Shown: one piece after another, positions 1 through 5,420 of the stretch
Layout of the letters: each line of letters begins with the position of its first letter
Position numbering within the stretch: the first letter of the stretch is position 1
Assembly (NCBI GenBank): GCA_017962865.1
Contig: JAGCUM010000082.1
Coordinates: 1 to 5,420, forward strand
DNA: 5,420 bases
DNA from: Spirochaetales bacterium
GTDB taxonomy: Bacteria > Spirochaetota > Spirochaetia > Sphaerochaetales > Sphaerochaetaceae
Direction of reading: 5' to 3'
Made by a program: the position numbers and the translations under genes
The notes under the pieces: model-generated
Seen by the model: only the letters and a program-made list of their open reading frames with translations
The model's database searches: none
What the model was told of the DNA's origin: nothing

Positions 1-231
1 TACTTCCGCGAGCCGGACAGCCAGATTGGTTTCGTAATTGCCCTGGGAAAGGAAACCGAGCCGACAGCCCTCTTCAAGTCCGTACTCAACATATCCATGG
101 GACAGATCCTTTGTTTCCTGATGATAGTCGCCGGTGCGGCCATGATAATCTACTCATTCAAGGGAAAACCTGTCACATACCCGAAAGCAAAGGGAAAAGG
201 GAACAAGAATGCAAATAAACGAAAAGGTTGA
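1..231 (+). CDS. lgt: Prolipoprotein diacylglyceryl transferase Lgt, C-terminal part (5' end outside window)
   Basis: Frame 1 is open from the left edge to TGA at 229-231, giving the last 76 residues. Lgt is an inner-membrane enzyme that moves diacylglycerol from phosphatidylglycerol onto the lipobox cysteine of prolipoproteins, the first step of lipoprotein maturation. The fragment opens with Y-F-R-E-P-D (residues 1-6), the conserved x-F-F-R-x-P-D motif just before the last membrane helix. By my alignment its Arg matches Arg246 of E. coli Lgt, and the functional Arg239 and Glu243 would lie just off the edge. ISMGQIL at 31-37, a family hallmark, begins the final hydrophobic helix (about 28-53). 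A Lys/Gly/Asn-rich cytoplasmic tail (54-76) ends the protein. The last 23 bases overlap the next gene in another frame, so translational coupling is likely. The motif order makes the family call firm despite the truncation. Confidence 0.9.
   Translation, partial: YFREPDSQIGFVIALGKETEPTALFKSVLNISMGQILCFLMIVAGAAMIIYSFKGKPVTYPKAKGKGNKNANKRKG
197..202 (+). promoter_or_regulatory. Ribosome binding site for the aminopeptidase gene
   Basis: AAGGGA ends 6 bases before the ATG at 209 and lies inside the lgt coding sequence. It supports the start at 209 over the in-frame ATG at 248, which would remove the conserved N-terminal helix of the aminopeptidase. Confidence 0.6.
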
Positions 232-1966
232 TGCCTTAAGGCGTGAAATGGCAAAGGCAGGACTCTCTGCCTGGATCATCAACGGAACCGATCCCCATCA
301 GAGCGAATATGTCTGCCCCAGATGGTCATCGAGACACTGGATCAGCGGCTTCTCCGGCAGCGCAGGAACCGTAATCGTGACAACGGACAAGGCACTCATC
401 TGGGTCGATTCCAGATATTTCGTACAGTGTGCGGACCAGATCAAGGGAACCGTGTTCGAGATGAGAAAGCTCGACGGTCCCGAAGCCACCAGACCCATGG
501 ACTTTCTGACGGAGAACTTCGGAAACGGACAGAAGATCGGAATCTCCGCGGAGACCCTGATGATCGCCGCAATGGACAGATACAAAAGCAAGGGTCTTGA
601 TATCGTGGCTACGGATGACCTTCTCAATTCGATCTGGCCTGACCGCCCGGCAATGCCGGAGAATCCGGTTTTAAGTCTAGACGATAGCCTGACAGGCCTA
701 AGTGTGCATGAAAAAATTGCCAAGTTGCGAGAAAGAGGCCATCAGAACAAGGAAGATTACCAGCTCATTTCCAGCCTTGACGATATTGCCTGGATATTGA
801 ACCTCCGGGGAAACGACATCAGCGATACACCGGTCTTCCTTGCCCATCTTCTGATAGGATCGGACAGCGTGAAGCTCTTTACTCCGATTGCACGATTTAC
901 GGACACGAAGCCCCAAGGCTATGAGGTTCTGCCCTATGATTCCGTTGCAGACGAGCTTTCTACACTGAAGAATGTAACTGTACGCATCAATCCCGAGCGT
1001 ATAAACATGAAGATGAAGAATGCTCTGGACAAGGCAGAGAACGTAAAGCTTTCCAACGGACGCGAGTATTCAACCGATATGAAGGCCGTAAAGAACGAGA
1101 CCGAGCTTGACGGAATGAGGGTCGCCCACATCCTCGACGGTGTTGCACTGATGAACTTCCTTGCCCTGGTAAAGCGCGACGAGTTCGATTTCACCGAGCT
1201 TTCCATCGCCAAGGCGCTTTCGGACGAACGTGAGCTCGAGGAGGAATACCTCGGACCCTCGTTCAGCACCATTGCAGGTTTCGGAGCCCACGGTGCGGTC
1301 GTCCACTACAGTGCAACAGAAGAAACCGATATACCGATCTGCGGAAACGGACTCCTTGTTCTCGATTCCGGCGGACAGTACACCTGCGGAACCACCGATA
1401 TAACCAGAACCCTGCTCTTCGGAGAGGCAACACAGGAACAGAAGGAAGACTACACGCTTGTCCTCAAGGGCCACCTCGCCCTTTCTTCGCAGGTTTTCCC
1501 CAAGGGAACCACAGGCCATCAGCTGGATGCCCTTGCCCACCAGTTCCTCTGGCAGAGGGGCATGGATTATTTCCACGGCACAGGTCACGGAGTCGGACAC
1601 CGTCTTTCCGTGCACGAAGGACCCCAGAGGGTATCTTCAAAGCAGGGAACGGGAGAGCCCGTTGCGCTTGAGCCCGGCATGGTCCTGAGCGATGAGCCCG
1701 GCCTCTACAAGGAAGGACGCCACGGCATCAGAATAGAAAACCTCGTTGCCGTAACCGAAGCAACCGAGACCGAATTCGGCAAGTTCTATACCTTCGAGGT
1801 CCTTACCTGCTGCCCGTATGAACGGGAGCTGATAGTGAAGGAGATGCTCACCGAGCAGGAAACGGATATGGTCAACGAATACCACCGCTGGGTGCGCGAC
1901 ATGCTTCTGCCGATGGTCGAGGAAAGCTCCAGGGATTATCTGATTCAGGCTACGGAACCCCTTTGA
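209..1966 (+). CDS. Xaa-Pro aminopeptidase, long (APP1-type) form, peptidase family M24
   Basis: This enzyme removes the N-terminal residue from peptides whose second residue is proline and probably acts in the cytosol on peptide breakdown; no signal peptide is visible. At 585 residues it is the three-domain long form, like human XPNPEP1, not the roughly 440-residue E. coli PepP type. Domain I (about 1-155) has D-P-H-Q-S-E-Y at 28-34 and SGFSGSAGT at 46-54. Domain II (about 156-300) contains DDIAWILNLRG at 191-201. The catalytic pita-bread domain (about 300-525) keeps all five expected dimetal ligands: Asp386, Asp397, His460, Glu496 and Glu510. His366 (in HYSAT) and His469 (in VHEGP) match the catalytic histidines. 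The spacing between these residues matches the human enzyme apart from a two-residue insertion between His460 and Glu496. The M24 C-terminal extension covers about 525-585. The start at 209 gives the family's usual N-terminus and has a ribosome binding site. The gene overlaps lgt by 23 bases and the kinase gene follows after 16. The divalent metals, usually Mn, are inferred from the family. Confidence 0.95.
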   Translation: MQINEKVDALRREMAKAGLSAWIINGTDPHQSEYVCPRWSSRHWISGFSGSAGTVIVTTDKALIWVDSRYFVQCADQIKGTVFEMRKLDGPEATRPMDFLTENFGNGQKIGISAETLMIAAMDRYKSKGLDIVATDDLLNSIWPDRPAMPENPVLSLDDSLTGLSVHEKIAKLRERGHQNKEDYQLISSLDDIAWILNLRGNDISDTPVFLAHLLIGSDSVKLFTPIARFTDTKPQGYEVLPYDSVADELSTLKNVTVRINPERINMKMKNALDKAENVKLSNGREYSTDMKAVKNETELDGMRVAHILDGVALMNFLALVKRDEFDFTELSIAKALSDERELEEEYLGPSFSTIAGFGAHGAVVHYSATEETDIPICGNGLLVLDSGGQYTCGTTDITRTLLFGEATQEQKEDYTLVLKGHLALSSQVFPKGTTGHQLDALAHQFLWQRGMDYFHGTGHGVGHRLSVHEGPQRVSSKQGTGEPVALEPGMVLSDEPGLYKEGRHGIRIENLVAVTEATETEFGKFYTFEVLTCCPYERELIVKEMLTEQETDMVNEYHRWVRDMLLPMVEESSRDYLIQATEPL

Positions 1967-1971
1967 AAGCC

Positions 1972-1976
1972 GGGGA
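1972..1976 (+). promoter_or_regulatory. Ribosome binding site for the PfkB-family kinase
   Basis: GGGGA lies in the 16-base gap after the aminopeptidase stop, with 6 bases between it and the ATG at 1983. There is no room for a separate promoter in this gap, which supports read-through from upstream. Confidence 0.5.
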
Positions 1977-1982
1977 CGGAAA

Positions 1983-2984
1983 ATGAAGAACAGCAAGGGA
2001 ATCGTTTACGGTATAGGAAACCCTCTCATCGACGTAATAGTCAACGTCTCGGACGAGGAACTGAGGGCTCTGGGCCTCTATAAGGGCACCATGAACCTCA
2101 TCTCGCTTGAGAAAAGGCTGGAACTGACAGACTTCATCAGGACCAAGCATCCTGCCTTCTCCTGCGGGGGAAGCTGTCCGAACACCGTAATCACACTCTC
2201 GGCCCTGGGCATAGAATCGACCCTGGCAGGCAAGGTCGGAACGGACGAGTACGGCTCGATCTACCGCGAGCGGCTCAGTTCCCTGGGCGTGAGAGACAAC
2301 CTCGCAGTCTCCGATGCCAACGTGACGGGCTCATCCATAATCCTCATAACCCCGGATTCCGAACGTACCATGAACACCTATCTCGGGGCCAACCGGGACT
2401 TCTGTCCGGACGATGTCATCGAAGAGGAGGTCGCACGGGCCGATTTCTTCCACTTCACGGGCTATATGTGGGACACGAAGAACCAGATGGAAGCCATCCG
2501 CAAGGCGCTTGAGATCGCAAAGCGCAGCAACGTGAGGGTATCATTCGACATTGCCGATCCTTTTGCCGTAGGCCGATACCACGATGCCTTCCTGAATCTG
2601 ATTGAAAACCACTGCGACATTGTGTTTGCAAACAAGGAAGAGGCCCGCATGCTCTTCGACAACTACGATCCGTACGAATGCTGCAAGACAATGGGCAAAC
2701 TCTGTGAGACAGCCATAGTGAAGAACGGAAAGAAAGGCTCCTTCATAAGCTACAGGCGCACTGTATACGAAATCCCCGTGCAGGGTCCGGAGACACCCGT
2801 AGACACCACCGGTGCAGGCGATACCTACGCCTCAGGCTTCCTTTACGGCCTTTGCAACGGCATGGACATAGTCCGCAGCGGAAACATCGCCTCCGAGCTT
2901 GCCGGCCAGATAATAAAACAGGTCGGGGCTCAATTCTCCGAAGAGAAGATTCCCGACCTGAAAAGACGGATTTCAGCAATCTAG
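1983..2984 (+). CDS. PfkB-family kinase, adenosine kinase-like
   Basis: This 333-residue cytosolic kinase belongs to the ribokinase/PfkB fold. The start of the protein (GNPLIDV at 12-18, then L-G-L-Y-K-G-T-M-N-L-I to residue 40) resembles the adenosine kinase branch more than sugar kinases. So does TPDSERTMNTYLGAN at 123-137, in the lid/substrate region. The paired glycines at 62-63 (GGSCPNT) form the first PfkB signature. N-K-E-E at 217-220 is the NxxE metal/phosphate motif. DTTGAGD at 274-280 is the second signature, containing the anion hole and the catalytic base Asp280. The likely reaction is adenosine + ATP to AMP + ADP (purine salvage), but substrate choice in this family cannot be settled by motifs, and another nucleoside or a sugar remains possible. 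It is the last gene of the lgt-aminopeptidase-kinase run; its TAG stop abuts the repeat region. No truncation or frameshift is seen. Confidence 0.85.
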   Translation: MKNSKGIVYGIGNPLIDVIVNVSDEELRALGLYKGTMNLISLEKRLELTDFIRTKHPAFSCGGSCPNTVITLSALGIESTLAGKVGTDEYGSIYRERLSSLGVRDNLAVSDANVTGSSIILITPDSERTMNTYLGANRDFCPDDVIEEEVARADFFHFTGYMWDTKNQMEAIRKALEIAKRSNVRVSFDIADPFAVGRYHDAFLNLIENHCDIVFANKEEARMLFDNYDPYECCKTMGKLCETAIVKNGKKGSFISYRRTVYEIPVQGPETPVDTTGAGDTYASGFLYGLCNGMDIVRSGNIASELAGQIIKQVGAQFSEEKIPDLKRRISAI

Positions 2985-3027
2985 ATTTACACCATTTTTA
3001 CGAAATATCCTCTTTTTGGTGTAAATC
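2984..3027. terminator. Possible bidirectional terminator hairpin between convergent operons
   Basis: GATTTACACCA (2984-2994) is a perfect 11-base inverted match to TGGTGTAAATC (3017-3027), with a 22-base loop. A second, weaker stem, TTCACCA (3029-3035) with TGGTGTAA (3058-3065, one bulged T), follows. The location, starting on the last base of the kinase stop codon and facing the end of jag, suits transcription termination in both directions. Against this, the stem is AT-rich, the loop is long, and no clean T-run follows the stem on either strand, so it is not a canonical intrinsic terminator. Confidence 0.35.
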
Positions 3028-3069
3028 CTTCACCATTATTCGTCGTTTTTCGCTTTTTGGTGTAAATCC
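2984..3069. repeat. Two imperfect 41-base tandem units with hairpin-forming ends
   Basis: This is an AT-rich block between the stops of two convergent genes. CTTTTTGGTGTAAATCC occurs exactly at 3012-3028 and 3053-3069, a 41-base period. Extending leftwards, 2990-3028 and 3031-3069 align without gaps, with 29 of 39 positions identical; both ends are conserved and the middle (about positions 8-22 of each unit) differs. Each unit also has complementary ends, so each could fold as a stem-loop. Two units are too few, and the arrangement wrong, for a CRISPR array. Whether the unit recurs elsewhere in the genome cannot be seen from here. Confidence 0.75.
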
Positions 3070-3080
3070 GTTTCCTTCAA

Positions 3081-3818
3081 TTAGTATCTCTTGCGCTTGC
3101 AGATGACGCGGACCTGCTTATAGAGTCCCTCACCTTCGCTCTTTGTCTCGATACCTGTGACATCATTGAGTGCAGTATGGACAAGCCTTCTTTCGTACGG
3201 ATTCATCGGCTCGAGAAGGCGGCTTCTGCCGGACTTTCTGACCTGCATTGCTGTCCTGTAAGCCTCTTTGATGATCTGCTCTTCGTGGCGGATCCTGTAG
3301 CCTTCGGAATCAACGATGATCTTGCGCTCGCTGTCGATCTTTCCGGCAAACACATTGGCAAGCACCTGGATTGCATCGAGGTTCTTTCCCTTGCGTCCGA
3401 TGATGATGTTGGAGGATTCGCTTGCGATGTCGAGGTTGACCTTCTTTCCTTTTCTGGAGGAAACGGTTGTCTTTGCCTCATACCCCATATGGGCGATCAT
3501 CTCGTCGATGAAAGCACAGACCTGACTCTCGAGCTCCTCGTTGGGCTCCAGGTCCTCTTCGTCCTCATCCTCTTCCGGCTCTGAATCCTCGGCGTAGCCT
3601 GCCTTGTCATCTTCATCCTCGGGAATGAACGGCTTGCTGTCATCCTCATCCTGCATGGAATCGATATGAACGCGGATCTTCACGTTGGCCTTCTTGAAGA
3701 GGCCCCTTCTGCCGTTGTCCAGGATCTCGACATCGAAATCCTCTCTTTCAATATGCAGAGCTTCTATAGCCTGATTGATGGCATCCTGCTCGGTTTTTCC
3801 TTCAAATTCTCTTGTCAT
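3081..3818 (-). CDS. jag: RNA-binding protein Jag/KhpB (SpoIIIJ-associated protein)
   Basis: This 245-residue protein has the standard Jag layout. The Jag_N domain (about 1-52) includes GRRGLFKKANVKIRV at 36-50. A linker (about 53-98) is extremely acidic, with 24 Asp/Glu among residues 57-97. A type II KH domain (about 98-175) carries the RNA-binding GxxG loop as G-R-K-G at 141-144. An R3H domain (about 180-244) has the R-x3-H motif at Arg210-His214 and a basic C-terminus ending KRKRY. Homologues (KhpB, also called EloR in streptococci) bind many RNAs, often with the small KH protein KhpA, and affect cell elongation and division; the exact role here is unknown. It begins 23 bases after the yidC stop, with AGAGGA 5 bases before the ATG, so co-transcription with yidC is likely. 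YidC-Jag adjacency is conserved in many bacteria. Confidence 0.95.
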   Translation of the reverse strand: MTREFEGKTEQDAINQAIEALHIEREDFDVEILDNGRRGLFKKANVKIRVHIDSMQDEDDSKPFIPEDEDDKAGYAEDSEPEEDEDEEDLEPNEELESQVCAFIDEMIAHMGYEAKTTVSSRKGKKVNLDIASESSNIIIGRKGKNLDAIQVLANVFAGKIDSERKIIVDSEGYRIRHEEQIIKEAYRTAMQVRKSGRSRLLEPMNPYERRLVHTALNDVTGIETKSEGEGLYKQVRVICKRKRY

Positions 3819-3823
3819 ATATA

Positions 3824-3829
3824 TCCTCT
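3824..3829 (-). promoter_or_regulatory. Ribosome binding site for jag
   Basis: On the minus strand AGAGGA sits 5 bases before the ATG at 3818-3816, inside the 23-base gap after yidC. It fixes the jag start. Confidence 0.7.
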
Positions 3830-3841
3830 GAGCTATCGCTC

Positions 3842-5420
3842 TTATTTCTTTTTGTTCTTGTTGGACTTTGCTGCGGCAGCCTTTGCTTCCTCAAGCTTCT
3901 TCAGCCTTTCCTGGTATCTCTTCACGGCATCCGGAACCTTGTCACCGGAAGCACCCTTCTTGTCAAAGGCATTCGGATTCTTCTTCAGCTTGTTGTTCGT
4001 GTAGAACTGCTGGGCCATGGACAGGATGTTCTGAGCCATCCAGTAGAGAAGCAGTCCCGACGGTGCGCTGTAGAGGATGAAGAAGAACAGAATCGGCATT
4101 CCGTAGTTCATGAAGAACATCATTCCCTTACCCTGTCCGGCAGTACTGTTCTGGGCCTGTGTTATCCTCATCGAGAAGATCATGCTGGCTGTGTACAGGA
4201 TCGGCAGCAGGTGGATTTCGTTTCCGAGAAGCGGGATATTGAAACCGAGGGTCGCAATCGTCTCGGGAACCGAGAGATCGGGAATCCAGCCCGGGATGAA
4301 CAATGCACCGCGAAGCTCGAAGTGCTTGTTGAGCAGTCCGTACATGGCAATCAGGATCGGGAACTGCAGCAGCATCGGAAGACATCCTCCGAGCGGGCTT
4401 ACGCCTTCCTGCTTGTAGAGGGCTGCGGTTTCCTGGTTCAGCTTCTGCGGGTTGTCCTTGTACTTGGTCTGGAGCTCCTTCATCTTGGGCTGCAGGGCGG
4501 ACATCTTTGCCGTAGAGGCTGCACTCTTTCTGGAAAGAGGCCAGAGAATGATCTTGATGATGATGGTCAGCAGGATGATTCCGACACCGTAGTTGGGAAT
4601 GATCTTGTAGAGCAGCGTGAGCATCCACTTGAGGATGTTCTCAAGCCATCCGAACATCGATCCGCTTTCCATTGCGGCATCGAGGTTGGTGCTTCTGAGG
4701 CCCCATGCATTATCCATTCCGCTGTAGTAGGAGTTCAGATACTTCTTCAGCTGAGGTCCTGCATAGAAGTAGATGGTGTCGCTCGAGGAATCGAACGTCT
4801 CCGGTCTCGAGAAGTACAGACTGTCGGTCTGGGCAATCTCCCCGCCTGTGGTCTGCAGTGCGGAATACTTGTAAGCAAGGGTATTGTCCTTGGGAAGTCC
4901 TACCACCGTGAAGTACTTGCTGGTGACGCTGAGCCACTGCAGCTGTCCTGTCGTGTAGTATGTTCCGTCGGAGAACTTGACCATGCTCTTCTTGAGCTTG
5001 CCTTTCTTGTTGTATCCGTCGATGTAGACACGTCTGTAGTCGTAGTTGTTGTTCTTCATCTGCTTGAAGGCAGGTCCGACCTGGGGCTCGAAAGCAAGGG
5101 TATAGGCATAGCCGTTGAGGTTGCCGATTCCCTTGAAATCCGAACCGCCGACAAGATCGACCGTTACTGCAAACAGATACTCACCGTCCTTGAACTCGAA
5201 GGTCTTGACCACTGTGAACTTGTGGCCGTTGGGGTCGGTGTAGTCGTTGGTGAAAATCACCTTCTGTCCATCTACGACGTAAGAGAATGTGTCCAGAACC
5301 GGACTTGAGAGGTCATCACCCCAGTAGAGAAGGAATGCATTGTGGCCGTTCTCTCCCTTGAAGACGATATCGACGCGTTCACCGTCGGCATCTGCGTGTT
5401 CTCTGAGCATGAGGGATGAA
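3842..5420 (-). CDS. yidC: Membrane protein insertase YidC (N-terminus outside window)
   Basis: YidC inserts and folds inner-membrane proteins, alone or with SecYEG. The frame is open to the right edge, giving 525 whole codons. The Met at 5410-5408 is probably internal, because the family's first membrane helix and the start of its periplasmic domain are missing. Numbering from that Met, residues 1 to about 245 are the rest of the large beta-rich periplasmic P1 domain found in diderm bacteria. The conserved 60KD_IMP core follows: a helix with the hydrophilic groove (about 262-291), a charged cytoplasmic hairpin containing LQPKMKELQTKYKDNPQKL at 306-324, SPLGGCLPMLLQFPI at 338-352, and further helices near 397-416, 430-448 and 450-468 with the YSAPSGLLLYW motif at 447-457. 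A Lys/Ala-rich tail (about 474-522) ends it. The groove position usually held by Arg appears to be Lys286. It is the first gene of the yidC-jag pair. No frameshift is seen. Confidence 0.95.
   Translation of the reverse strand, partial: SSLMLREHADADGERVDIVFKGENGHNAFLLYWGDDLSSPVLDTFSYVVDGQKVIFTNDYTDPNGHKFTVVKTFEFKDGEYLFAVTVDLVGGSDFKGIGNLNGYAYTLAFEPQVGPAFKQMKNNNYDYRRVYIDGYNKKGKLKKSMVKFSDGTYYTTGQLQWLSVTSKYFTVVGLPKDNTLAYKYSALQTTGGEIAQTDSLYFSRPETFDSSSDTIYFYAGPQLKKYLNSYYSGMDNAWGLRSTNLDAAMESGSMFGWLENILKWMLTLLYKIIPNYGVGIILLTIIIKIILWPLSRKSAASTAKMSALQPKMKELQTKYKDNPQKLNQETAALYKQEGVSPLGGCLPMLLQFPILIAMYGLLNKHFELRGALFIPGWIPDLSVPETIATLGFNIPLLGNEIHLLPILYTASMIFSMRITQAQNSTAGQGKGMMFFMNYGMPILFFFILYSAPSGLLLYWMAQNILSMAQQFYTNNKLKKNPNAFDKKGASGDKVPDAVKRYQERLKKLEEAKAAAAKSNKNKKK

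Noticed and set aside
1070..1615. A 181-codon minus-strand frame inside the aminopeptidase gene
   Set aside because: It lies wholly opposite the catalytic domain of a gene with every active-site residue intact, and its translation shows no recognisable domain.
2984..3069. CRISPR array
   Set aside because: Only two units are present, the 17-base identical core is short, and unit ends pair with each other across the would-be spacer. No cas genes are in the window.
2852..3106. An 84-codon + strand frame running through the intergenic repeat
   Set aside because: It starts inside the kinase gene in another frame and ends inside the opposite-strand jag gene. The repeat's 41-base period also shifts frame between the two units, so the repeat is not coding.
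3812..5308. A 498-codon open frame on the + strand, opposite jag and yidC
   Set aside because: It is in exact codon register with yidC on the other strand, so it stays open simply because yidC rarely uses TTA, CTA and TCA codons (reverse complements of stops). Its start would be a TTG within the beginning of jag, the translation resembles no family I know, and yidC is unmistakable.
5408..5410. The Met at the right edge as the true start of YidC
   Set aside because: The frame continues without a stop to the edge, and starting here would remove the first membrane helix and part of the periplasmic domain. The gene is cut by the window boundary.

Overview
The window looks like ordinary core chromosome from a diderm (two-membrane) bacterium, most likely a spirochaete (Spirochaetota, Treponema/Sphaerochaeta-like). 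Two things support this. YidC carries a large extracytoplasmic domain, as in Gram-negative-type cells. It is followed directly by the RNA-binding protein Jag/KhpB, a pairing typical of Firmicutes, spirochaetes and some deep lineages and unusual in Proteobacteria. The taxonomic call is inference; no rRNA or other marker gene is present.

Left half (1-2984, + strand): three tightly packed genes read as one operon. They are the 3' end of lgt (prolipoprotein diacylglyceryl transferase, entering from outside the window), a long-form Xaa-Pro aminopeptidase (M24 family) whose start lies inside the end of lgt, and, 16 bases further on, a PfkB-family kinase that most resembles adenosine kinase. All catalytic and metal-binding residues I could check are intact in the last two.

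Centre (2985-3080): a 96-base AT-rich gap between convergent genes. It holds two imperfect 41-base repeat units, each able to fold into a hairpin built from GATTTACACCA / TGGTGTAAATC arms. This is the only non-coding structure that stands out.

Right half (3081-5420, - strand): jag/khpB (KH plus R3H RNA-binding domains, with a very acidic linker) lies downstream of yidC (membrane protein insertase), which runs off the right edge and so lacks its N-terminus. The 23-base gap and good ribosome binding site suggest co-transcription, yidC then jag.

The two operons share a membrane/envelope theme (lipoprotein maturation by Lgt, membrane insertion by YidC), but the aminopeptidase and the kinase are cytosolic housekeeping enzymes. 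I see no mobile element, tRNA, rRNA, CRISPR array or defence system, and no evidence for a new biological system. The repeat between the operons is the main item worth a second look.
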